Of a stretch of 64,000 nucleotides of DNA, positions 34,436 through 43,120 are shown one piece after another. This DNA is from Micromonospora andamanensis. GTDB lineage: Bacteria > Actinomycetota > Actinomycetes > Mycobacteriales > Micromonosporaceae. The notes below the pieces were generated by a model that had not been told where the DNA came from, did not search any database, and was given only the letters and a program-made list of their open reading frames with translations. The stretch spans positions 62,001 through 126,000 of the forward strand of contig NZ_BOOZ01000016.1 in assembly GCF_016863495.1 (NCBI RefSeq), given 5' to 3'. A program made the translations under genes and the position numbers. The stretch's first letter is position 1; each line of letters begins with the position of its first letter.

Positions 34436-36664
34436 ATGCTGAACTGGCTGGGCCACCTCACCGTGCGCGCCCGCGCTATCGTGCTCGTTCTCGCCGTCGC
34501 GGTGCTCGTGGCCGCCGGTCTGACCGCCGGTGGTGTCACTGAACGACTCGCTGGCGGAGGCTTCAATGACGCTGGCGACGAGGTCGCCGCGGCCGTGCAG
34601 GCCCTCGAGGTCGAATTCAAGGCCGGCGAACCCAACATCATTCTTCTGGCCGACGCCGGAGCGGGCGATGTGGACAGCCCCGAGGCTGCCGCGGCTGGCC
34701 AGGCCCTGACGAGTCGGCTGGCCGCCGAGCCCGGTGTCGTCGACGTCGCCTCCTACTGGACCACCGGCCTGCCGTCGCTCAAGTCGAGGGACGGAACCAA
34801 GGCCATCGTCGTCGGACGCATCACCGGCGACGACAAGACCATCGAGGCCCGGGCGGGTGATCTCAGCACCGCCTACACCCAGTCCGACGGCACCCTCCGG
34901 GTGGCCGTGGGCGGCAGCGCCGAGGTGATCCGGCAGCTCAGTGTCCAGAGCGAGAAGGACCTCATCCGCGCTGAGGTGATCGCGTTGCCGATCACCCTGA
35001 TCCTGCTGATAGTGGTCTTCGGCGGGCTCGTCGCCGGACTGCTTCCGGTCGCCGTCGGGATCTTCACAGTTCTCGGGGCCCTGCTCATCCTCTACGGCCT
35101 CGCCGGCCTCACCGACGTTTCCGTCTTCGCGCTCAACCTCACCACGGCGCTCGGTCTGGGTCTCGCCATCGACTACAGCCTGTTCATCGTCTCGCGGTTC
35201 CGCGAAGAACTGGCCACAGGTCTCGACGTACCTCAGGCTGTGCTCCGGACGGTCAACACCGCCGGCCGTACCGTCGCGGTCAGCGCGCTCGCCGTGGCCG
35301 GCTCCCTTGCGGTCCTCCTGGTGTTCCCACAGATGTTCCTGCGGTCCATCGCCTACGCCGGCATTGCGGTGGTCGCCTGCGCCACAATCGCCGCGATAGT
35401 CGTTCTTCCCGCGCTGCTCGCGGTGCTCGGCCATCGCGTCAACGCCCTGGCCGTGCGTCGCGCCAAGCGACGCGAGGGCACCGGTTGGCAGCGCATCGCC
35501 CATGCCGTCATGCGTCGCCCGGTGATCGTGGCCACCGTCGCGGTGGCGATCCTGCTCCTGCTCGGTTCGCCTGTTGTCGGCATCCGCTTCGGCGACGTCG
35601 ACGACCGCGCCCTACCCACGACCGCCACCGCACGGCAGGTCGCCGACCAGCTCCGCACCGACTTCGACACCCGCGACGCCGACGCCATCGCCGCCGTGGC
35701 CACCGACATCGGAGATCCCGCCACCCAGACCACAGCTGTCAGCGAGTACGCCACCACCCTCTCCCGCATCGAGGGTGTCGCCCGCGTTGACGCCGTGACC
35801 GGCAGCTACACCAACGGCCAGCAGGTCGCTCCACCCGGACCTGCCACCGCCCGTTTCGCCACGGCGACGGCCACCTGGCTTCAGGTGGTGCCTGATGTCG
35901 AGCCCGTTTCGCCAGAGGGCGAAGCGTTGGTCAAGCGCATCCGCGCCACCGAGGCTCCGTTCTCCGTCAAGCTGGCTGGTCCATCCGTTGAACTACTTGA
36001 CGGAAAGGCCCTCATCGCTGACCGGCTACCCCTCGCCGGAGCGCTGATCGCGGCGGTCAGCTTCCTCGTCCTGATGGTTGTCTTCGGCAGCGTTCTCCTG
36101 CCACTCATCAGTCTGGTACTCAACGTGCTCAGCCTGTCCGCAGCCTTCGGCGCGATGGTCTGGGGCTTCCAGGAAGGTCACCTGGCGGGGCTGCTCAACT
36201 TCACAAGCACCGGCACCATCGAGATATCCATCCCGGTGCTGCTGTTCTTCCTGGCCTTCGGCCTGGCCACGGACTATCAGGTCTTCATGCTCTCCCGCAT
36301 CAAGGAGGAGTACGACAAGACCCACGACAACACCGACGCCGTCGCCACCGGCCTGCAGCGCACCGGCCCCATCATCACCGCCGCCGCCGCGCTCATCGCC
36401 ATCGTCTTCATCGGTCTGGCGGCCGGCGACATCTCCATCATCAAGCTCCTCGGCGTCGGCCTCGCGCTCGCCATCATCGTTGACGCCACAATCGTCCGGG
36501 CGGCCCTCGTCCCGGCGTTCATGCGACTGGCAGGCCGAGCGAACTGGTGGGCGCCCCGACCCATCCAGTCGCTGCACCGAACCCTCGGTATCCACCATGC
36601 ACCAGCCGAGCCCACCACCATGCCGGCCGGACCACCAGACGCGTTGCACAGCGCAGCGGGTTGA
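34436..36664 (+). CDS. MMPL family lipid-type exporter (RND superfamily)
   Basis: A 742-residue MMPL transporter with about twelve membrane helices in two halves. Each half has the family signature: LGLAIDYSLFIVSRFREEL in the first and FGLATDYQVFMLSRIKEEY in the second, providing the Asp-Tyr pairs of the proton relay. Extracytoplasmic domains follow helices 1 and 7. MMPL proteins export lipids, siderophores and other hydrophobic metabolites at the plasma membrane. ATG at 34436 has AGAAGGA five bases upstream. It is separated from nos by 159 bp, so it may have its own promoter, but it probably exports the cluster's product. Confidence 0.93.
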   Translation: MLNWLGHLTVRARAIVLVLAVAVLVAAGLTAGGVTERLAGGGFNDAGDEVAAAVQALEVEFKAGEPNIILLADAGAGDVDSPEAAAAGQALTSRLAAEPGVVDVASYWTTGLPSLKSRDGTKAIVVGRITGDDKTIEARAGDLSTAYTQSDGTLRVAVGGSAEVIRQLSVQSEKDLIRAEVIALPITLILLIVVFGGLVAGLLPVAVGIFTVLGALLILYGLAGLTDVSVFALNLTTALGLGLAIDYSLFIVSRFREELATGLDVPQAVLRTVNTAGRTVAVSALAVAGSLAVLLVFPQMFLRSIAYAGIAVVACATIAAIVVLPALLAVLGHRVNALAVRRAKRREGTGWQRIAHAVMRRPVIVATVAVAILLLLGSPVVGIRFGDVDDRALPTTATARQVADQLRTDFDTRDADAIAAVATDIGDPATQTTAVSEYATTLSRIEGVARVDAVTGSYTNGQQVAPPGPATARFATATATWLQVVPDVEPVSPEGEALVKRIRATEAPFSVKLAGPSVELLDGKALIADRLPLAGALIAAVSFLVLMVVFGSVLLPLISLVLNVLSLSAAFGAMVWGFQEGHLAGLLNFTSTGTIEISIPVLLFFLAFGLATDYQVFMLSRIKEEYDKTHDNTDAVATGLQRTGPIITAAAALIAIVFIGLAAGDISIIKLLGVGLALAIIVDATIVRAALVPAFMRLAGRANWWAPRPIQSLHRTLGIHHAPAEPTTMPAGPPDALHSAAG

Positions 36665-36714
36665 CCCGGAGGGCGACGACGCCGACCTCGCCCGGCACAA
36701 GGGACGTCGGTGCC

Positions 36715-36734
36715 CCACAACTGAGGCGTTGTGG
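36715..36734 (+). terminator. Possible terminator after the MMPL gene
   Basis: CCACAAC pairs with GTTGTGG across the loop TGAGGC, 50 bases after the MMPL stop and before plsC. The stem is short (7 bp), so the call is tentative. It would mark the right edge of the accessory operon. Confidence 0.35.
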
Positions 36735-36811
36735 TGGGCGGGTGGGGGTTCGTAGGCTCGTGCCACCACCGCCCGGTCCACCCGGGTGGGCACTTCGGGG
36801 AAGGGACGCCG

Positions 36812-37504
36812 GTGCTCTACTGGCTGCTGAAGTACGTGCTGCTCGGCCCGCTGCTGCGGCTCATCTTCCGGCCGCGGGTGGAGGGTCTGCACCACGTACC
36901 GGCTGCCGGTCCGGTCATCCTGGCCAGCAACCACCTCTCCTTCTCCGACTCGATCTTCACGCCGCTGATCGTGCCCCGGAAGGTCACCTTCGTGGCCAAG
37001 GCGGAGTACTTCACCGGTAAGGGGATCAAGGGCTGGCTGACCAAGATGTTCTTCACAGGTACCGGCACCATCCCGGTGGACCGCTCCGGCGGCCGGGCCG
37101 CCCGCGCCGCGCTGGACACCCAGCTCACGGTGCTGCGGGCCGGCGGCATCGCAGGCATCTACCCGGAGGGCACCCGGTCGCCCGACGGTCGGCTCTACCG
37201 GGGCAAGACCGGCGTGGCCCGGCTGGCGTTGGAGAGCGGCGCGCCTGTCGTACCGGTGGTGATGCTCAACCTGGACGAGATCCAGCCGCCCGGTCAGCTC
37301 ATCCCGAAGCTGGCGCAGGTCCGGATCCGCTTCGGCCCGCCGCTCGACTTCTCCCGCTACGCCGGGCTGGCCGGTGACCGGTTCGTCGAACGCGCGGTCA
37401 CCGACGAGATCATGTACGAGTTGATGGAGCTCTCCGGTCGGGAGTACGTCGACATCTACGCCCAGAAGCTCAAGACCCAGCCCGCCACGCCGGTCCCGGC
37501 CTGA
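36812..37504 (+). CDS. plsC: 1-acyl-sn-glycerol-3-phosphate acyltransferase (PlsC-like)
   Basis: A 230-residue membrane-associated acyltransferase. It carries the catalytic NHLSFSD (NHx4D) at about residue 45, VAKAEYFTGKG, and IYPEGTRSPDGRLYRGKTG, the glycerol-phosphate-binding block II/III. It should acylate lysophosphatidic acid to phosphatidic acid, or act on a related lipid. In M. tuberculosis Rv2182c is the equivalent in the same neighbourhood, so I consider it part of the conserved block, not of the accessory cluster. GTG start, first seven residues leading into a hydrophobic stretch. Confidence 0.9.
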   Translation: MLYWLLKYVLLGPLLRLIFRPRVEGLHHVPAAGPVILASNHLSFSDSIFTPLIVPRKVTFVAKAEYFTGKGIKGWLTKMFFTGTGTIPVDRSGGRAARAALDTQLTVLRAGGIAGIYPEGTRSPDGRLYRGKTGVARLALESGAPVVPVVMLNLDEIQPPGQLIPKLAQVRIRFGPPLDFSRYAGLAGDRFVERAVTDEIMYELMELSGREYVDIYAQKLKTQPATPVPA

Positions 37505-37505
37505 G

Positions 37506-37526
37506 CCGCCGACCCCGGGTCGGCGG
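37506..37526. terminator. Bidirectional hairpin between plsC and the cyclase gene
   Basis: CCGCCGACCC and GGGTCGGCGG are perfect 10-base arms separated by one C, immediately after the plsC stop and 34 bases before the end of the convergent gene. A terminator for both directions is likely. Confidence 0.55.
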
Positions 37527-37559
37527 ACCGGGCGGGGACGCGGTCGGGCCGGCGAGGAC

Positions 37560-40500
37560 TCAGGAGGCGAGGGTCCGCGCGGCGTCGACGGGTGGGTGGG
37601 CCAGCGCGAGCAGGCCGGGTGCGCCGTTGCGGTGGGCGAAGGCGCGCAGCTCGGCCAGGGGCGCGTCGGCCGCCGCGTGGTCACCGGCGGCGGTCAGTTC
37701 GCGTACCGCGAAGGTCAGCGCCAGCATCCGGTCGGTGACGTCGGGGATGCCGGCGTAGGTCTCGGCGGCGGCCAGGTGCAGCTCGGCGGCGTGCTGGTGG
37801 TTGTCGTCGGCGCCGGCCAGCGCGCCGGTCACCGTCCGCAGCGCCGCTTCCGACCAGGGCGTACGGTGGCCGACCTGGTCGAGCATGGCGCGTATCCGGG
37901 CGGCGGGCTTGCGGCCGGTGAGGCACGCCGCCCAACTGGCCGCGGCGATCCACTCGCCGCTGGCCAGCGCCGGCACCGCACTCCACGACTCGGCCAACTC
38001 GTCGACGAGCGCGGCGGCCTCGTCGAGGCGACCCTGTACCGCCCGGCACAGCGCCCCCATCGCGAGCATCGTCCAGTGCAGCCGGTGGAAGCCGCTGCGC
38101 CGCGCGATGTCCAACGCGGCGGCCACGTCGTCGCGTGGCGGTGTCCCGTCGGTCGACTGGTCGGTGGGTGGCCCCGGTGGCACCGGCTGGCCACGCAGCA
38201 CCAGCAGGCACGACCGCAGGCCGCGCACCTGCATGTCCCAACTGCCGGTCGGGGTGTCCACGAACGCCTCGGCGGCGGCGAGCAGCCGGCCGAAGTCTCC
38301 CTCGAACCAGGCTCGCATCGCCTCGCTGGAGTAGCTGGTGGTCAGGGTCTGCCCGCTCGCGGTACGCGCCGGCACAGCCGAGAGCAGAGCGTTGGAGCGT
38401 ACCCAGTCGCCCTCCTCGCAGACGGCGTAGGCGAGGTTCTGCGTGGCCCGGGGCAGCGCGAGCAACTGCCCGGCCCGGCTGACCTCGACGATGCTGTACA
38501 ACTCGTCCAGCCCGGCGCGGTCGCCGGCCTGGTACCGGGCGGTGGCCGCGGTGATCCGGGCGTTGGTGCGGGTCTCGGTCAGCCCGAGCCGTTCGCCGAT
38601 CTCCGCTGCCGTGTCCGCCGCCGCCACCGCCGGATCACGTTCGTAGTTGAGCATGTGCAGCCGCCCCAGCTCGGCGAAGGCGTCGGCCTTCTGCGCGCTG
38701 TCCGGAAGCGGCTCGAACAGCCGTACCGCCCGGTCCAGGCAGGCCAGCGCCGCCGGCCGGTCGGCCCGCAGCCACGCCGCCTGGCCGAGCAGCGTCCAGG
38801 CCCGCGCCGCGCACGCCTCGTCGCCGTACGCGAGCAGTCGCTCGGCGAGCGCCTGCACCTGCTCCGGCCCGCCACTGGAGAGGAAGGCGTTGCCGTCACG
38901 GTGGAACGAGATCTCGGTGCTGAGCAGCTCCAACTGGAGCCGACCCACCGGATCGGAGTCGTCGGCCAGGCCGAGCGCCCGGGCGGCGTGGCTGGCGGCG
39001 GCGTCCAGGCCGTGCAGCGCGTACGCCCGGCGCGCCGCCCGGTGCAGCGCGGCCCGTGCCGGCGCGGCGTAGCGGCGGGTCTCCATGCCCAGCGAACGGG
39101 CGATCTCGTGCGCCGCCCAACGGTGGTGGGCAAGCACCTCGGCCAGGTCGGTGTCCCGACTCTGCGACAGCGTGTCCAGCCAGTCGGCGGTGCGTTCGTG
39201 TCGGGCCACCCGCTCGGTGCGGGGCAGCCGCTGGTAGCACACGTCGCGGACCAGGACGTGCCGGAAGCGGTACTCCGGCTGACCGGCCATCGTGGAGTCG
39301 GCCTGCTCGTGGACGAAGTCCCGCTGTTCGAGCCGGCGTAGGGCCCGCTCGACGGACTCGACAGGCTGTCCGACGGCGGCGGCCACCGCACCCGGCCAGA
39401 ACTGGACGCCGACGACCGCGGCGGCCAGCAGCGCGGTCCGGTCCTTGGCGTCGAGCAGGTCGACCCGGTTGGCGATGACCGCGTGCACGCTCTCCGGCAT
39501 CGGCAGGTCCAGGTGCTTCTCCAGCGACCAGCCGCGTCCGGACTGTCGCAGCGCCCCCTGCTCGATAAGCATCCGGACGTACTCGTGGGCGTAGAGCGGG
39601 TTGCCGCCGGCCACCTCGATCAGCGGTGTCAGCAGGTCGGCGGAGAACGCGGCCTGGCCGAACATGTGCGCGTACAACGCGGCGATGCCGGTGTCCCGCA
39701 ACGGCGGCAGGGCGATGGTGACCGAGCCGGTGATGGTCCCCGCCCAACTCGGATCCCTGTCGACAAGTTCGGGACGGGCGGTGCACAGCAGCAGCAGCGG
39801 CACGTCCCGGGCCGCCGCGCCCAGCAGTTCCACGAAACGCAGCATCGCGTCGTCGGCCCAGTGCAGGTCCTCGAAGACCAGCACGGTGGGGCGGCGGGCG
39901 GCGAGGGCCAGCAGGAACCGCCGCCACGCCGATTCCGCCTCCTCGGCCGGCAGCGGGGTGCCGGCCAGCCCGACCAGCGGACGCAGCGCGTCGGTGACCC
40001 GGTCCCGCTCGGCGACACCGACGAGCTCCCCGACGGCGGCGGTGAGTCGTTGCGCGGCGCTGGCGGCCGGGTCGGTGTCCAGGATGCCCGCCTCGGCCTT
40101 GACGATGTCGGCGAGCGCGGCGAACGTGACGTTCTCGCCGAACGGTGGGCACCTGCCGATCCGCCAGGTCAGCGGCTCGTCCACCAGCCGGCCGGTGTGC
40201 CTGTGCAACTCGCGGACGAGTCGGCTCTTGCCGATGCCGGCCCGGCCGAAGACGGTCACCACCTGGGGCCGGCGGTCGCGCAGGCTGCGGTGCAGGGCGT
40301 TGACGAGCATGCCCAGCTCGTGTTCCCGGTCGATCAGGGGCGTGGTGTCCGGCTCCCGGTCGGTGGGTTGCTGGCGTACTGCGGACCGGGCCAGCCACAC
40401 CTCGGTCGGCGCGGACCGGCCGCGCAGGGTGACCGGGGGCTGTTCGTCGTACCGGATGGTGTCCCGGGTCAACGCGTGCGTGGCACCGTCGACAAGCACG

Positions 40501-41123
40501 CCGCCGGGCGGTGCCGCTGACTGCAACCGGGAGGCGGTGTTGACCACGTCACCGGCGACGATCGCCTGCCCGCCGTCGCGGGCGGCGGCCACGTCGACGA
40601 GCGCCTCCCCGGTCGCCACGCCGACCCGGAAGCGCAGCCCGTCGGTGCCGGTGGGGGTGAACCGGGTCAGCACCCGCTGCAACTCCAGCCCGGCCCGCAC
40701 GCACCGCAACGCGTCGGTCTCGGTGGCCACCGGCGCACCGAACAGCGCCATCACCGCGTCGCCTATGTACTTCTCCACCACGCCGCCGTACTGGCCGACC
40801 ACTCGACGGGCGGCGGAGAAGAAGCCGGTCTGCATGCCGCGTACCAGCTCCGGATCGGCCCGCTCGACGTACGGGGTGAAGTCGATCAGGTCGACGAAGA
40901 GCACGCTTACCCGGCGACGATCCTCCTGGTTCATGGTGGCCGGCCGGTCGGTGCCGGCGCGGGGCGCCCCGCAGGAGGTGCAGAAGGCCACGTCGGGGGC
41001 GAGCGGGCGCAGGCAGTGCGGGCAGACGGCACCGAGTTCCGCGCCGCAGCCACCGCAGAAGCGGTCGCCCTCGGCGGCGGTACGTCCACAGCGGTCACAC
41101 TGCGCGGCGATGACACCCTCCAC
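37560..41123 (-). CDS. Adenylate/guanylate cyclase-AAA ATPase-TPR regulator with zinc ribbons
   Basis: A 1187-residue multi-domain protein. Two zinc-ribbon motifs open it (QCDRCGRTAAEGDRFCGGCG and CPHCLRPLAPDVAFCTSCGA), then a class III nucleotide cyclase domain at about 75-240 (VLFVDLIDFTPYVER and VVEKYIGDAVMALFGAP; both metal aspartates present), an AAA/NACHT-like ATPase from about 255 (Walker A VFGRAGIGKSRLVREL, then VLVFEDLHWADD), and a large helical TPR-like C-terminus. It resembles the LuxR-less cyclase-ATPase regulators common in actinomycetes. The function is probably signal-responsive production of a cyclic nucleotide, but neither nucleotide nor signal is known. GTG start at 41123 places the first zinc ribbon at residue 8. 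Confidence 0.85.
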   Translation of the reverse strand: MEGVIAAQCDRCGRTAAEGDRFCGGCGAELGAVCPHCLRPLAPDVAFCTSCGAPRAGTDRPATMNQEDRRRVSVLFVDLIDFTPYVERADPELVRGMQTGFFSAARRVVGQYGGVVEKYIGDAVMALFGAPVATETDALRCVRAGLELQRVLTRFTPTGTDGLRFRVGVATGEALVDVAAARDGGQAIVAGDVVNTASRLQSAAPPGGVLVDGATHALTRDTIRYDEQPPVTLRGRSAPTEVWLARSAVRQQPTDREPDTTPLIDREHELGMLVNALHRSLRDRRPQVVTVFGRAGIGKSRLVRELHRHTGRLVDEPLTWRIGRCPPFGENVTFAALADIVKAEAGILDTDPAASAAQRLTAAVGELVGVAERDRVTDALRPLVGLAGTPLPAEEAESAWRRFLLALAARRPTVLVFEDLHWADDAMLRFVELLGAAARDVPLLLLCTARPELVDRDPSWAGTITGSVTIALPPLRDTGIAALYAHMFGQAAFSADLLTPLIEVAGGNPLYAHEYVRMLIEQGALRQSGRGWSLEKHLDLPMPESVHAVIANRVDLLDAKDRTALLAAAVVGVQFWPGAVAAAVGQPVESVERALRRLEQRDFVHEQADSTMAGQPEYRFRHVLVRDVCYQRLPRTERVARHERTADWLDTLSQSRDTDLAEVLAHHRWAAHEIARSLGMETRRYAAPARAALHRAARRAYALHGLDAAASHAARALGLADDSDPVGRLQLELLSTEISFHRDGNAFLSSGGPEQVQALAERLLAYGDEACAARAWTLLGQAAWLRADRPAALACLDRAVRLFEPLPDSAQKADAFAELGRLHMLNYERDPAVAAADTAAEIGERLGLTETRTNARITAATARYQAGDRAGLDELYSIVEVSRAGQLLALPRATQNLAYAVCEEGDWVRSNALLSAVPARTASGQTLTTSYSSEAMRAWFEGDFGRLLAAAEAFVDTPTGSWDMQVRGLRSCLLVLRGQPVPPGPPTDQSTDGTPPRDDVAAALDIARRSGFHRLHWTMLAMGALCRAVQGRLDEAAALVDELAESWSAVPALASGEWIAAASWAACLTGRKPAARIRAMLDQVGHRTPWSEAALRTVTGALAGADDNHQHAAELHLAAAETYAGIPDVTDRMLALTFAVRELTAAGDHAAADAPLAELRAFAHRNGAPGLLALAHPPVDAARTLAS

Positions 41124-41288
41124 TGGCAGGCCCCGACGCCCCGGGGCGCAGCATCGAGTATCGCCGTCCGACGCACTGTCGGGTACCGGGCTGTTGGTTT
41201 GTGGACACTCAGCCGGGCAGCTCAACACGTTCCGGAACGGCTAGATTCAGGCAGCCGATTTGTCGACAGCTGATAGGGGGACAGCTCC

Positions 41289-41498
41289 ATGGTGTACGTG
41301 ATGCTGAAGAGCGACTGGACCGACGGTAACGGGGTCACCCACTCCGCCGGGGACTCGGTGGACGTGGACGCCGCCACGCTCGCCCAGTTGCAGGCGCAGG
41401 GGATCGTCGGCGAGGTGCCCGGCGGTGGCAAGGACGGTACGGACTGGGTCGGACCGGGCGACACCGAATGGGTCGGGCCGGGCAGCACCAAGCCCTGA
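41289..41498 (+). CDS. Small conserved hypothetical with WVGPG repeats
   Basis: A 69-residue protein: an opening YVMLKSDWTDGNGVTHSAGD that looks like a small beta fold, a helix VDAATLAQLQAQGIVGEVPG, and a C-terminal pair of repeats (DWVGPGD and EWVGPGS). It has no signal peptide or membrane helix. AGGGGGA lies seven bases before the ATG, good evidence that it is translated. It is divergent from the cyclase gene. I do not recognise it; the first part resembles small phage-like or type VI accessory proteins, with low confidence. Confidence 0.7.
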   Translation: MVYVMLKSDWTDGNGVTHSAGDSVDVDAATLAQLQAQGIVGEVPGGGKDGTDWVGPGDTEWVGPGSTKP

Positions 41499-41509
41499 CC
41501 ACAACGAGT

Positions 41510-41547
41510 GCGGGCGGGGCCGGGACGATCGTCCCGGCCCCGCCCGC
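41510..41547. terminator. 38-bp perfect palindrome, bidirectional terminator
   Basis: A perfect 38-base palindrome with 19-base arms, starting 12 bases after the small gene and ending 31 bases before the stop of the convergent Crp/Fnr gene. Its centre is GACGATCGTC. The position between converging genes makes a terminator by far the best explanation. Confidence 0.75.
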
Positions 41548-41578
41548 GTACCTGATGTCCTCGACGGCGGCGGGCCGC

Positions 41579-42271
41579 TCAGCGCTCGTTCATCCCGGCG
41601 CGTCGGCGCAGCGCGGGCACGTCGGTGACGACGATCCGCCGGCCCTCGGTACGCAGCCAACCCCGGTTGGCGAAGGACCCGATCGCCTGGTTGACGCTCT
41701 GCCGGGAACCACCGGCCATCTCGGCCAGCTGGCTCTGGTTCAGCTCGATGGTGATCATCGGGGCCTGACTCTCACCGGCGAGCCGGACCAGCGTCTTGGC
41801 CACCCGGCCGGGTAGGTCGAGGAAGACGTGGTCGGCGTTCTGCTCGGTCAGCCGGCGGATCAACGCACCGAGGGAGCGCATCACCGCGTCGAGGATGCGG
41901 GCGTTCGAATGCACCAGCTCCATGAACGCCGGCCGGGACAGCGCCAGCGCGGCGGTGTCCTCGATCGCCTCCGCCGAGGTCGACCGGGTCGAGGCGTCCA
42001 GCAGGGAGACCTCACCGAGCACGTCCGGCGGTCGCATCACGGTCAGGATCGCCCGCTCGCCGGTGGGCGCGGTCCGGAACACGGCCACCGCGCCGCGCCG
42101 CAGGATGATCAGCGACTCGCCCGGGTCGTTCTCCACGAACAGCAACTGACCCTTGCGGTACGTCCGGGGCACCGCCGCGGCAACCACCCGTTGGCGTACC
42201 TCCGGCTCGAGTCCGGCGAACATGTCGACGCCGGTGAGCGCGTCGCCCGGCTCCGGCAAGCGCATCTCCAC
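41579..42271 (-). CDS. Crp/Fnr-family transcriptional regulator
   Basis: A 230-residue Crp/Fnr protein: cyclic-nucleotide-binding-type beta-barrel (about 18-130, including GQLLFVENDPGESLIIL and VLGEVSLLDASTRSTSAEA), a dimerisation helix, and a winged helix with MAGGSRQSVNQAIGSFANRG as the recognition helix. The segment GEVSLLDASTRSTSA departs from the GExALL...RxAT phosphate-binding cassette of CRP, having Ser in place of the second arginine neighbourhood, so cAMP binding is uncertain. There are no N-terminal cysteines for an iron-sulfur cluster. A G-rich stretch precedes the GTG start. Confidence 0.9.
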   Translation of the reverse strand: MEMRLPEPGDALTGVDMFAGLEPEVRQRVVAAAVPRTYRKGQLLFVENDPGESLIILRRGAVAVFRTAPTGERAILTVMRPPDVLGEVSLLDASTRSTSAEAIEDTAALALSRPAFMELVHSNARILDAVMRSLGALIRRLTEQNADHVFLDLPGRVAKTLVRLAGESQAPMITIELNQSQLAEMAGGSRQSVNQAIGSFANRGWLRTEGRRIVVTDVPALRRRAGMNER

Positions 42272-42535
42272 GGCCCCACCCCTCCCCGGTCAAGGACCCC
42301 AACTCGCTCACCGGGTGAGCCTGGCGGCCCTTGACGAGGTGATCCGACACCCGTTCGGCGTCCGGCAGCGGTAACACATCAGATCATGACGGTCCGGTCG
42401 CGTGCTGTACACCCCTCAAATCACTTCCGTGACCGGTTCGAGCTGGGGCGTGACCTCCCGAGGGCCGATGGAAGCGCTCCCGGTGTCGGCGACCCGATCG
42501 TCGGGCCGCGGTGACCGTCGGCGAGGATGGTGCGG

Positions 42536-43033
42536 ATGGCCTACCGCTACTTCTACGACTGTGAGTTCATCGAGGACGGCCGGACCGTCGAGCTGGTCTC
42601 GATCGGCGTCGTCGACGAGCACGGCCGCGAGTTCTACGCGGTCTCCACCGAGTTCGACGCGTCCCGGGCGGTGCCCTGGGTCCGCCGCAACGTGCTGGAC
42701 AAGCTGCCCTCGCCGGCCGACAGGTCCTGGCGGTCCCGCGAACGTATCCGCGACGACCTGTACGACTTCCTGGTCGAGCCGATCCGCGGCAACCCTGGCG
42801 AGGATCTGGAGTTGTGGGCCTGGTACGCGGCGTACGACCACGTGGCGCTGGCCCAGTTGTGGGGTGCGATGCCGGCGTTGCCTCGGGAGATCCCCAGGTA
42901 CACCAAGGAGCTGCGGCAGCTGTGGGACGACCGGGGCCGGCCGCCACTGCCGAACGCCGCTGCGGCCCGGCACGACGCGCTTGTCGACGCCCGGCACAAC
43001 CTGGCCCGGTGGCGGGCGATGACCGGTTCGTGA
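42536..43033 (+). CDS. RNase AS, 3'-5' polyadenylate-specific exoribonuclease
   Basis: A 165-residue DEDDh-fold exoribonuclease like M. tuberculosis Rv2179c (RNase AS). The N-terminal YRYFYDCEFIEDGRTVELV has the catalytic D and E, a middle ELWAWYAAYDHVALAQLWG contains the second aspartate, and AAARHDALVDARHNLARW ends the active site with H and D. It degrades adenylate-rich 3' ends of RNA. The ATG at 42536 is preferred; GTG at 42527 adds three residues. Divergent from the Crp/Fnr gene. Confidence 0.92.
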   Translation: MAYRYFYDCEFIEDGRTVELVSIGVVDEHGREFYAVSTEFDASRAVPWVRRNVLDKLPSPADRSWRSRERIRDDLYDFLVEPIRGNPGEDLELWAWYAAYDHVALAQLWGAMPALPREIPRYTKELRQLWDDRGRPPLPNAAAARHDALVDARHNLARWRAMTGS

Positions 43034-43120
43034 GATCCGGTATTTCGGTGGTTTGACCCGTGCCGTCCCGGGCACCGGGTTCGCCGACGGGTCGAGGCGA
43101 GGGAGTGCCGGCGTGAACAG

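Noticed and set aside
34376..35503. 375-codon minus-strand frame opposite the MMPL gene
   Set aside because: Acidic, repetitive antisense product of a membrane protein's hydrophobic codons.
28097..36664. A type II polyketide or NRPS pathway
   Set aside because: No ketosynthase, acyl carrier protein, adenylation or condensation domain is visible; the SRPBCC protein alone is not enough.
36812..37504. plsC as the last gene of the accessory cluster
   Set aside because: It has its own start region, a gap and a possible terminator before it, and its position matches the conserved Rv2182c neighbourhood; I keep it out of the cluster.
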